Shown here piece after piece: positions 1 to 5,318 of a stretch of DNA of 5,318 bases. The stretch's first letter is position 1; the number at the start of each line of letters is the position of its first letter. Made by a program: the position numbers and the translations under genes. Under the pieces are notes generated by a model that had not been told where the DNA came from, ran no database searches, and worked only from the letters and a program-made list of their open reading frames with translations. This DNA comes from an uncultured Ruminococcus sp. (GTDB lineage Bacteria; Bacillota; Clostridia; Oscillospirales; Ruminococcaceae). The stretch lies in assembly GCA_947177935.1 (NCBI GenBank), contig CAMWWG010000088.1, forward strand, positions 1 through 5,318, given 5' to 3'.

Positions 1-33
1 GTTTTATATGTCCGGATTGTTTTATTATTAGAG

Positions 34-50
34 ATCAGAAAAAATCTGAT
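34..50. repeat. Short inverted repeat (ATCAGA / TCTGAT)
   Basis: Six-base arms ATCAGA (34-39) and TCTGAT (45-50) flank five A residues. The right arm is followed by only a short T run and has little GC, so it would be a weak terminator for a gene lying before the window. It could instead be an operator half-site pair. TCTGATT recurs 22 bp downstream (67-73), which ties the right arm to the phased array that follows. Confidence 0.4.
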
Positions 51-121
51 TTCACAAAGATTAAGATCTGATTAAGATTGATTAAGATTTGTCTAAAAAT
101 TATCTAAAAATCATGAAAAAA
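48..121. repeat. Helically phased ~11-bp repeat array upstream of the lipoprotein promoter
   Basis: GATT begins at 48, 59, 70 and 80. Three of these extend to the nine-base direct repeat GATTAAGAT (59-67, 70-78, 80-88). TCTAAAAAT then occurs twice (92-100 and 103-111), also 11 bp apart. The A-tracts at 95-99, 106-110 and 116-120 are spaced about one helical turn apart and end just before the -35 box at 134. Two readings fit: tandem binding sites for a response regulator of the OmpR/PhoB type, which often binds direct repeats spaced near 11 bp, or intrinsically curved DNA and UP-element-like A-tracts that boost the promoter. The phasing is seen directly; the function is inferred. Confidence 0.6.
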
Positions 122-133
122 CGGCAAAATCTA

Positions 134-162
134 TTGACAAATCAAAGATAGTATGCTATACT
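134..162 (+). promoter_or_regulatory. Strong sigma-A-type promoter for the lipoprotein gene
   Basis: The -35 box TTGACA (134-139) matches the consensus exactly. A 17-bp spacer leads to the -10 box TATACT (157-162), which is preceded by TGC (154-156) and so forms an extended -10. Transcription should start near 168-170, giving a leader of about 90 nt. Short inverted ATAC/GTAT pairs overlap the -10 (151-161) and the start site (168-182) and could be part of an operator, but they are only four bases per arm. The phased array at 48-121 lies directly upstream. Confidence 0.88.
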
Positions 163-259
163 GGTTTATACGATTTGTGTATGAATCAAAATAGTACACT
201 GAGAATATATCAGAGCTATATTAAAATGCAAAAATGCGTAAATTCAGGAGGTTTTTATC

Positions 260-2632
260 ATGAAACATAAAAATTCAAAAAAATTCGTTCAGAAAAGTGT
301 TACTGTTATGCTTGCTTCTTTGATGCTTAGTTCTGTTCTGACAGGATGCTCCAAAGAGGGGGATGCAGATAATTCCAACGCTGGCACATCACAGTCTTCC
401 AGTAATTCCGGTGATAAGTCCGGAAATAAATCCGGCAAAACAACAGCTCTGGATATTTCGTTTGATCATTCCTATTCGTCCGAAGAAATTAAAATTGATG
501 GTATGAAAGGATACAATAATTTTTATGCCATCGGAGAAAATTTTCTGATTAATGGCTATGATGAAGATTATGAGAGCAAAATAGTTCTTTATCATCCGGC
601 GGACGGCTCTGTGGAAGAAGTGAAGTTTGCTTATCCTGAAACACTGGACGAAAAAACAGAGTGCTATCCGATGATGAATTTTGTGAATACGGACGGCAAT
701 CTGACGTTTATCTTCAATGCCTATTCCTGGGATGAGGAAAATGAAGAAAATCCCTATCAGGAGTTAGGCTATACAATGGAAGTCTATGATGCAGACATGA
801 ATGTCCTGGAGACCAAAGACGTGAGCGACATGTTCGGCGATGATGTCTATTTTCAGACAATGCTCTGCACGCCTGACGGAGGGTATTATGCTGTAATCAA
901 TGACAATATGGGCAATATGACCCTTGCGACTTATGATAAGGATTTCAAGAAGACAGGGGAGATCAGTGGTGAATTTCAGTATATCAATACGATGTTCCTG
1001 ACAAAAGATAATACCCTCTGTGTAAATTATCAGGACAATGAATGGAACTCCTGTTTCGGAAAAATCAGCACAGAGTCTCAGACAATTGAAGCCATTGAAA
1101 TCGCAGATATGCCCTCATGGTTCAACGGTGCATTTGCCGGAAACGGAAACTATGATTTTTATTTCTATGATTCCACTGCTGTCTATGGTGCAAATCTGGC
1201 AGACGGCAGATGCGAGGAAGTTGTGAATTTCTTAAATTCTGATTTTATGGGCGAAAGTGTCAACCAGATTACCATGCTGCCGGACGGGCAGTTTATGATC
1301 TCTACTTATGACTATGACGGAACCGGTGACGCAGGAATTTATGTCCTGACAGAACGTGATCCGAAAGAATTTGAAAATGTCCAGATGATCACACTTGCGA
1401 CATTCGGACTGCCCTCCGAACTCAGCAGATCCGTTAGAAATTTCAACCGGCAGAATTCCGGCTACCGGATCGGCATTGTAGATTATAATAAATACAGTAC
1501 AGAAGAAGACTGGGAAGCAGGTATGACAAAATTTGAAAATGATATGACATCCGGCATTGTCGCAGATATTATCTGCACAAGCGGTATCTCATATGAAAAA
1601 TTTGCCAACAAGGGAATTTTCCTGGATCTCAGTGACTATTTCAGTACATTGAATCCGGATGAATATTTCATGAACACATTTGATACGCTTCGATATGGCG
1701 ATACGCTCAACAGAATCGGATTTAGTTTTAATGTTCAGACATTGCAGGCGAAAACGGAATTTGTCGGCGACAAGAGCGGGATTGCTGTATCTGAATTTAT
1801 AGAACTGATTAAAAATCTCCCTGACGGCACAGAAGCATTTCGGGAGATGACACAGAGTAGCGCATTGTATCAGCTTTGCATGGGAAATCTGAACGCCTTT
1901 ATCGACGTGGAACATGCAGCATGTACGTTCAATACGCCGGAATTTGTACAATTGCTGGAGCTGTGCAAATCTTACCCGGCAGAAAATGACAGTATGAATG
2001 ACAAATCCGATGAAGAATGGGAAGCTTACTGGGAAGAATATGAATATCAATATATCAATAATAAGACACTGTTCCGGCAGGTGTATCTCAGCGATATCAA
2101 ACAGGAATTCCGGGAAAAGTGTCAGTATTTTGATGGAGCAGATCTGACTTATATCGGCTATCCTACTGTGAAAGAAAACAGCAACGGCGGAAGAATCCAG
2201 TTTAATTATACGCTTGCCATTTCTGCCAATTCTGAATTGAAAGACCAGGTATGGGGATTCTTTACGGATATGCTGTCCGAAGAATCTCAGGAAAAATTAA
2301 GCTGGCAGATCCCGGTTCGGAAAGAAGCATTTGACAAGAAAGCCGAAGAAGCCATGCAGCCGGAAACTTACGAAGATCAGAACGGCGAAACGCAATTGAT
2401 TACCTGGTATCGTGGCAATGAAGAAATCGAACAGGTAGTCCCGACACAGGAAGATATTGATGTAATTAAAAATTACATCATGAATGTCACAGAAACCACA
2501 TATTATGACAATCAGATTTATACCATCATTCAGGAAGAAACAGAAAAATTCTTCTCTGGTGACCAGACGGCGCAGGCGGCGGCAGATATGATCCAAAGCC
2601 GTGCGAGCCTGTATCTGTCCGAACAGAGTTAA
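260..2632 (+). CDS. Extracellular solute-binding lipoprotein with N-terminal propeller-like domain
   Basis: A 790-residue predicted membrane-anchored surface lipoprotein. The start is fixed by AGGAGG (246-251), eight bases before ATG. Residues 1-29 form a signal peptide (Lys-rich, then hydrophobic 14-27) ending in the lipobox L27-T-G-C30, where lipidation and cleavage are expected. Residues 31-62 are a Ser/Asn/Gly/Lys linker. Residues about 65-370 are beta-rich, with aromatic strand motifs beginning near 88, 146, 207, 251, 297 and 343, a spacing of about 45-60 residues that suggests a six-bladed propeller. Residues about 375-790 resemble family 1 ABC solute-binding proteins: ADIICTSG near 435, a KGIFLDLSDY segment at 451-460, YIGYPTV at 631-637, and a late WGFFTDMLSEESQEK stretch at 665-679. 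The family suggests capture of a sugar or peptide ligand. No permease or ATPase gene is nearby, so it may be an orphan binding protein or a sensor. It is very acidic. Ligand unknown. Confidence 0.85.
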   Translation: MKHKNSKKFVQKSVTVMLASLMLSSVLTGCSKEGDADNSNAGTSQSSSNSGDKSGNKSGKTTALDISFDHSYSSEEIKIDGMKGYNNFYAIGENFLINGYDEDYESKIVLYHPADGSVEEVKFAYPETLDEKTECYPMMNFVNTDGNLTFIFNAYSWDEENEENPYQELGYTMEVYDADMNVLETKDVSDMFGDDVYFQTMLCTPDGGYYAVINDNMGNMTLATYDKDFKKTGEISGEFQYINTMFLTKDNTLCVNYQDNEWNSCFGKISTESQTIEAIEIADMPSWFNGAFAGNGNYDFYFYDSTAVYGANLADGRCEEVVNFLNSDFMGESVNQITMLPDGQFMISTYDYDGTGDAGIYVLTERDPKEFENVQMITLATFGLPSELSRSVRNFNRQNSGYRIGIVDYNKYSTEEDWEAGMTKFENDMTSGIVADIICTSGISYEKFANKGIFLDLSDYFSTLNPDEYFMNTFDTLRYGDTLNRIGFSFNVQTLQAKTEFVGDKSGIAVSEFIELIKNLPDGTEAFREMTQSSALYQLCMGNLNAFIDVEHAACTFNTPEFVQLLELCKSYPAENDSMNDKSDEEWEAYWEEYEYQYINNKTLFRQVYLSDIKQEFREKCQYFDGADLTYIGYPTVKENSNGGRIQFNYTLAISANSELKDQVWGFFTDMLSEESQEKLSWQIPVRKEAFDKKAEEAMQPETYEDQNGETQLITWYRGNEEIEQVVPTQEDIDVIKNYIMNVTETTYYDNQIYTIIQEETEKFFSGDQTAQAAADMIQSRASLYLSEQS

Positions 2633-2673
2633 TCATAAATTTTTAGATTTTTAAATTTTAAAAAGTTGGTAAC

Positions 2674-2692
2674 AATTTCCTCCTAAGAAATT
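2674..2692. other. Small hairpin with CCTCCT in its loop, in the 3' region of the lipoprotein gene
   Basis: AATTTC (2674-2679) and GAAATT (2687-2692) form a six-pair stem around loop CTCCTAA. On the plus strand CCTCCT (2679-2684) is a perfect anti-Shine-Dalgarno sequence; on the minus strand the same bases read AGGAGG. The minus-strand version is followed only by a five-codon TTG-started reading frame, so it does not serve a visible gene. The stem is AT-rich and weak. A role in RNA-RNA pairing is conjecture. Confidence 0.35.
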
Positions 2693-2701
2693 TTATCATA
2701 A

Positions 2702-2738
2702 AAAACCTTGCTGAAATTACGGGATTCAGCAAGGTTTT
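2702..2738. terminator. Bidirectional rho-independent terminator
   Basis: Perfect 14-bp stem: AAAACCTTGCTGAA (2702-2715) pairs with TTCAGCAAGGTTTT (2725-2738) around a nine-base loop. On the plus strand the stem ends in TTTT, and on the minus strand it ends in TTTTTT (2700-2705), so it can end transcripts from both directions. It lies 69 bp after the lipoprotein stop. It was probably also the terminator of the convergent peptidase gene, whose stop was close to it before the insertion sequence arrived. It now also serves the transposase. Confidence 0.9.
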
Positions 2739-2739
2739 A
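2737..2739. repeat. Target site duplication TTA, left copy
   Basis: TTA immediately outside the left inverted repeat is matched by TTA at 3587-3589 immediately outside the right one. A three-base TNA duplication is usual for several IS5 subgroups. This copy includes the last two T residues of the terminator. Confidence 0.7.
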
Positions 2740-2757
2740 GAATATGTCTTCACAATG
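2740..2757 (+). repeat. Left terminal inverted repeat of the insertion sequence
   Basis: GAATATGTCTTCACAATG matches the inverted right end at 15 of 18 positions, with an uninterrupted 11-base core TGTCTTCACAA. It ends one base before the transposase stop codon (TAA, 2758-2760 on the minus strand). Confidence 0.85.
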
Positions 2758-3521
2758 TTAAAAACGGCGTAAAAGTGTCTGCAAATTAGAAATGATACAA
2801 ATCTGTTCTTGATAAAAAGAAGAAATTTCATAATCCTTAGATAGTCGCCTTGAGGAATTGAACCATGAAAATGTACGTTCCACAACCCATCTTTTCGGAT
2901 GTACTTCAAATTTTCCTTTAATCTGTTCTGAAATATCCACCTTGATATGATGAAAAGATTCCAGTGTTTCTTTAAAAGTACCTCTGTAAGCCTGATCTGC
3001 CCTGCATCCGACAACAGAAGGATAGTAAAATAAAGTTTTTTCCATTGTTTCGATTCCGCCCATGGTATCATGGATATTTGCACGATGTACACGGATGCAA
3101 AGCAAATTCCCCATTGTATCTGTTACCAGATGTCTTTTTCTTCCTTTTACTTTTTTCCCCCGTCATAGCCTTTTCCTTCATTTGCAGAAGCTGTTTTTGC
3201 ACTTTGGGAATCAATCAGTGCATAAGTAGGCTCTGCTTTCTTTCCTGCTCTGAGTCGTACTTTTTTTACCAGTGTCTTCTGTATCTTCATCCATGTACCA
3301 TTCAGACACGCACGGCGATAAAAACTATATACAGTTTTCCAGTTTGGAAAATCTTTCGGCAGATTTCTCCACTGGCATCCTGTTTTCACCAGATACAGCA
3401 CTGCATTGATCTGTTCTCTTTTCTCTGTCACACATCTGTATTTTTCTTCTTTCAATATTTCTCTTACAATTTCCCATTGACTGTCTGACATATCGCTCGT
3501 GTATATCTTTTTGTATTCCAT
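2758..3521 (-). CDS. IS5-family DDE transposase made by -1 ribosomal frameshifting
   Basis: Predicted 254-residue DDE transposase that cuts and joins the element's ends. Frame A runs from ATG (3519-3521) to TAA (3147-3149), 124 codons, with AGCAGGA (3528-3534) six bases upstream as its ribosome site. Frame B continues to 2758. At A-AAA-AAG (3150-3156) a -1 shift reads on as GGKK-VKGRKRHLVTDT, restoring the conserved family sequence without loss. Residues about 8-80 match the N-terminal domain of this family (QWEIV, then TGCQWRNLPKDF). The catalytic triad in the fused product is D104 (in LIDSQS), D176 (in CRADQAY) and E215 (in RWVVERTF). Without the shift, only a 124-residue fragment with one catalytic Asp is made, which may act as an inhibitor, as proposed for some other elements. 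Frame B has an ATG at 3112-3114 but no ribosome site before it, so separate translation is unlikely. The gene lies downstream of, and co-oriented with, the peptidase gene. Confidence 0.92.
3150..3156 (-). promoter_or_regulatory. -1 programmed ribosomal frameshift site A-AAA-AAG
   Basis: Read on the minus strand, the heptamer is in the phase needed for tandem slippage: zero-frame codons GGA-AAA-AAG are followed at once by stop TAA. After slipping back one base, translation reads GTA-AAA-GGA, which gives the conserved VKGRKRH segment. Five G residues (3157-3161) precede the heptamer. Downstream, ATCTG-GTAA-CAGAT (3118-3131) is a five-pair hairpin with a GNRA-type loop, 18 nt past the heptamer, which is farther than most stimulatory structures, so its part is uncertain. 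Confidence 0.88.
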
Positions 3522-3553
3522 TTTTCATCCTGCTTTCTAATCTTATTCTTTTT

Positions 3554-3582
3554 ATTATACCATATTTTCCTTGTGAAGACAA
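3554..3582 (-). promoter_or_regulatory. Transposase promoter embedded in the right end of the insertion sequence
   Basis: On the minus strand the -10 box TATAAT (3554-3559) is perfect and is preceded by TGG, forming an extended -10. A 17-bp spacer separates it from TTGTCT (3577-3582), a four-of-six match to the -35 consensus that lies inside the terminal inverted repeat. Transposase binding to this end could therefore repress its own promoter, as is known for some other insertion sequences; that part is inferred. Confidence 0.75.
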
Positions 3583-3586
3583 GTTC
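3569..3586 (-). repeat. Right terminal inverted repeat of the insertion sequence
   Basis: Read on the minus strand this is GAACTTGTCTTCACAAGG, which differs from the left end at three of 18 positions. It contains the -35 box of the transposase promoter. Confidence 0.85.
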
Positions 3587-3589
3587 TTA
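3587..3589. repeat. Target site duplication TTA, right copy
   Basis: This TTA matches 2737-2739. Removing the element and one copy rejoins GGTTTTA to ACTTG, giving an uninterrupted intergenic sequence between the terminator and the peptidase stop codon. Confidence 0.7.
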
Positions 3590-3594
3590 ACTTG

Positions 3595-5163
3595 TTAATT
3601 TCTGGTGACTGTGATTTCGTATTGATTATTTTCACATGCGCCGATTGTGACTGTATATCCAGTCTCTATGGATTCTGATTCGTCGTCTGCGTACCAGTGA
3701 AAACCAGAGATATCGCCGTTCAGGATTTCGCCAGTCCGGAATACATCACCGCCCTGGACATCATTCACAAGCCGGATTAACCGAATCCCTTCGTCGTCAT
3801 TATTGGTAAATTCTGAACCATTCTCAAATTTAAAAAATTTCCACCAGCCGTTGTCATGAATATCCGCTTTCACATGATATGCCCGGATGCCGTTGCCGAC
3901 GGTTATCCATGGATAAATACTGCTGCTGTTATTGGCTTCCGACGTAATATATTCTAAAATGATATATTCAGAAGTGTAATTTGTATCTTTGTACGGCAGG
4001 ATCAGGCAGTTTCCGGCATTCGTCTGTGCATTATGTAAGATAAACTTCTGTTCGCCGCCCTGATCTGAATCATAGACAGAAATCTGATTTTCTTTGTACC
4101 AGCCAAGCATTAATTTTGAGAAACAACAGAAATCCGTAGAAGCATCCGTGTCCATCAGTTCTGTGCCGGCTGTGTCAGTCTCTCCGTGAAATCCCTCGTA
4201 ATCTTCTGAATAATATAAATAATAATCCGGCAGACCCATACAGTGTCCCATCTCGTGCAGATAACTGGATGTGAAATTTTTATAATCCGTTGCAGAGTTG
4301 ACCTGTGCATTGCCGGTAATGATATACCCGATCCGGACATCATCCGGCATGTAATCATAGATTCCGGAATCACCTGCACAAGGCCACCAGTTTTCGTCTC
4401 CGGCTTGTTCGGGAACAGTAAGCAGAGTGGCATCAATTATGGAATCGCCGTCGCCGTCAAACTGACTGAAATCAATCCTGTCATCAAAAGCGGCATAACA
4501 TTCCTGAATGAGTTTTGCCTTATCTGTATCATAGGCAGATTGATTTTCTTTTGCGGTATACCGGAATACTTTTCCGGAAAGTTTCATGGCATTCTTAGAA
4601 GAACGTCCATAAAATGCAGAGAAACTCTCAAATGGATAATTTGCATTCTCAGAATCCGGATTCCCGAATGCCATTTCTGTCAGTTCTTCTTCTGTTGGTT
4701 CATAAGTATACTGACAATCCGGGAAATCCACATAGAAAATCACAAGATTGGCATTGCCCTGTGACGGCAGGGAAGCGTCAATTTCTGCAATTGGTGCAGA
4801 AATAAAAAGATCTGGTTCATCCTGCGGCGGTTCATGACGGATCATTGTCCATTCTCCGCTTAATACCACACGTTTGAGCAGGACAAAATCATAGATATTG
4901 ACAATTCTGTCAGAATTCAGATCTCCGATCAGGAACTGTTCCTCTGTGATCTGTTCCAGTCCGAGAAGATACTTCTGCATCAGAATCAGATCTGTGATTC
5001 CCACAGAAAGATCCTGATCCAGGTCACCTTCATAGAACCAGAAATCCGCCGGGAGCTGATCTGCGTCCGGATGTTCCGCAAATGCGGACAGATTTGTGAT
5101 CGTTGCCGGTGTCAGCATGAGAATGCCACAGATTCCGGCGAGTAATTTTTTTAATTTTCGCAT
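3595..5163 (-). CDS. Secreted M6-like (immune inhibitor A type) metallopeptidase with N-terminal dockerin
   Basis: A 522-residue predicted secreted zinc endopeptidase. The start ATG (5161-5163) has AGGAGTG (5169-5175) upstream. Residues 1-29 are a signal peptide with an AFA|E cleavage site. Residues 45-102 form a dockerin of two calcium-binding repeats: GDLDQDLSVGITD (ligands D47, D49, D51, D58) and GDLNSDRIVNIYD (D81, N83, D85, N89, D92), each followed by a Leu/Lys-rich helix. After a short linker, VIFYVDFPD (141-149) opens the peptidase domain. FDGDGDSIID (235-244) resembles the Asp-rich metal loop of M6 proteins. HEMGHCMGLPD (303-313) supplies H303, H307, likely third ligand D313 and catalytic E304. 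M337 may be the Met-turn, and LMLGW (351-355) and YIILEY (400-405) are further family features. Family knowledge suggests degradation of extracellular protein. The dockerin should bind a cohesin on a scaffold or cell-surface protein. There is no evident propeptide or wall anchor. Dockerins are more often C-terminal. The C-terminus is intact despite the nearby insertion. Substrate unknown. Confidence 0.88.
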   Translation of the reverse strand: MRKLKKLLAGICGILMLTPATITNLSAFAEHPDADQLPADFWFYEGDLDQDLSVGITDLILMQKYLLGLEQITEEQFLIGDLNSDRIVNIYDFVLLKRVVLSGEWTMIRHEPPQDEPDLFISAPIAEIDASLPSQGNANLVIFYVDFPDCQYTYEPTEEELTEMAFGNPDSENANYPFESFSAFYGRSSKNAMKLSGKVFRYTAKENQSAYDTDKAKLIQECYAAFDDRIDFSQFDGDGDSIIDATLLTVPEQAGDENWWPCAGDSGIYDYMPDDVRIGYIITGNAQVNSATDYKNFTSSYLHEMGHCMGLPDYYLYYSEDYEGFHGETDTAGTELMDTDASTDFCCFSKLMLGWYKENQISVYDSDQGGEQKFILHNAQTNAGNCLILPYKDTNYTSEYIILEYITSEANNSSSIYPWITVGNGIRAYHVKADIHDNGWWKFFKFENGSEFTNNDDEGIRLIRLVNDVQGGDVFRTGEILNGDISGFHWYADDESESIETGYTVTIGACENNQYEITVTRN

Positions 5164-5318
5164 GAAAACACTCCTATATGATAATTATTTTTTGTAAATT
5201 ATTCACCGCCTGAATCCAGGGGGAATTACAGTTGACACTGTTTTGAATTTTTCATCATTTGCTTTTTATGTATCGCCATTTCTTATTATTTTTTTAAGAT
5301 TTTTGCAACCATCAAAAA
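5164..5318. other. Upstream region of the peptidase gene, no confident promoter
   Basis: This stretch holds the peptidase ribosome site and AT-rich DNA, but no well-spaced -35/-10 pair on the minus strand. Two small inverted repeats stand out: ACAGT/ACTGT (5228-5232 and 5237-5241), possibly an operator, and CCGCCTG/CAGGGGG (5206-5212 and 5217-5223), which forms a six-pair stem with one mismatch and an AATC loop in the presumed leader. Neither can be assigned to a known regulator. The peptidase promoter may lie at the far end (5260-5318, very A/T-rich) or beyond the window. Confidence 0.4.

Larger units (their letters stand above)
2740..3586 (-). mobile_element. Complete IS5-family (IS427-like) insertion sequence, 847 bp
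   Basis: The element is bounded by 18-bp imperfect inverted repeats flanked by a TTA duplication. It carries a single transposase in two overlapping frames joined by a -1 frameshift signal, and has its own promoter in the right end. Length, two-frame layout, TNA target and the transposase motif ending RWVVERTF all agree with the IS427 subgroup of the IS5 family. Both ends, the target duplication and all catalytic residues are intact, so it is probably recent and possibly still active. No passenger gene is present. Its subgroup was judged from motifs rather than from a database comparison. Confidence 0.9.

Noticed and set aside
34..51. Inverted repeat as a terminator of a gene before the window
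   Set aside because: The stem has only six mostly A/T pairs and no real T-tract follows.
48..121. Phased array as a CRISPR array
   Set aside because: Units are about 11 bp with no spacers, far shorter than CRISPR repeats, and no cas genes are present.
389..595. Minus-strand open frame opposite the lipoprotein signal and linker region
   Set aside because: It is antisense to a gene with a clear start and domains, its hydrophobicity is what the reverse complement of acidic codons gives, and it has no ribosome site.
1589..2050. Minus-strand 153-codon open frame inside the lipoprotein gene
   Set aside because: It lies wholly opposite the solute-binding domain, is rich in Phe/Ile/Cys from reverse-read Glu/Asp/Asn codons, and shows no recognisable motif.
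2679..2684. Minus-strand AGGAGG as the ribosome site of a gene between terminator and lipoprotein
   Set aside because: Only a five-codon TTG-started frame ending in TAA follows, and any longer frame would run antisense into the lipoprotein gene.
2758..3114. Second transposase frame as an independent gene starting at its internal ATG
   Set aside because: It lacks a ribosome site and would omit the first catalytic Asp. The in-phase slippery heptamer explains the layout better.
3045..3488. Plus-strand 147-codon open frame rich in Phe, Cys and Ser
   Set aside because: It is the antisense shadow of the transposase; its composition reflects Lys- and Glu-rich codons read backwards.
4243..4764. Plus-strand 173-codon open frame opposite the peptidase
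   Set aside because: It overlaps the catalytic domain in antisense, has no ribosome site and no recognisable domain.
5232..5260. Plus-strand promoter starting with a perfect TTGACA at 5232-5237
   Set aside because: No acceptable -10 box lies 16-18 bp downstream (TCATTT at best) and no plus-strand gene begins within the window.

Overview
The window looks like a chromosomal segment of a low-to-middle GC, Gram-positive, polysaccharide-degrading gut or rumen anaerobe of the class Clostridia, most plausibly a Ruminococcus-type (Oscillospiraceae) organism. The support is a secreted protein with a type I-like dockerin (the cellulosome plug domain), a large lipoprotein with a solute-binding fold, strong AGGAGG-type ribosome binding sites, and AT-rich intergenic DNA. 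The genus is an inference; no rRNA or marker gene is present.

Layout. Positions 1-259 are a non-coding promoter region with a helically phased, AT-rich repeat array, a strong sigma-A-type promoter and a roughly 90-nt leader. Positions 260-2632 (+) encode a 790-residue lipoprotein: signal peptide with lipobox, low-complexity linker, a beta-rich propeller-like domain, then a family 1-like extracellular solute-binding domain. No permease or ATPase genes accompany it. Positions 2633-2739 hold its 3' region, with a small hairpin and a strong bidirectional terminator. Positions 2740-3586 are a complete 847-bp IS5-family (IS427-like) insertion sequence on the minus strand, with 18-bp imperfect terminal inverted repeats, a TTA target duplication, its own promoter, and a transposase whose two frames join by a -1 shift at a canonical A-AAA-AAG heptamer. 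Positions 3595-5163 (-) encode a 522-residue secreted M6-like zinc metallopeptidase with an N-terminal dockerin. Positions 5164-5318 are its upstream region.

How the parts relate. The lipoprotein and peptidase genes converge and originally shared one terminator hairpin about 110 bp from stop to stop. The insertion sequence landed between that hairpin and the peptidase stop codon, only five bases beyond the duplicated target next to the stop, so no gene is broken. The peptidase gene now has a co-oriented transposase between it and its terminator. The two host genes are both surface proteins: one probably binds a ligand at the membrane, the other is probably a calcium- and zinc-dependent protease docked on a cohesin-bearing scaffold. 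No direct functional link between them can be shown from this window.
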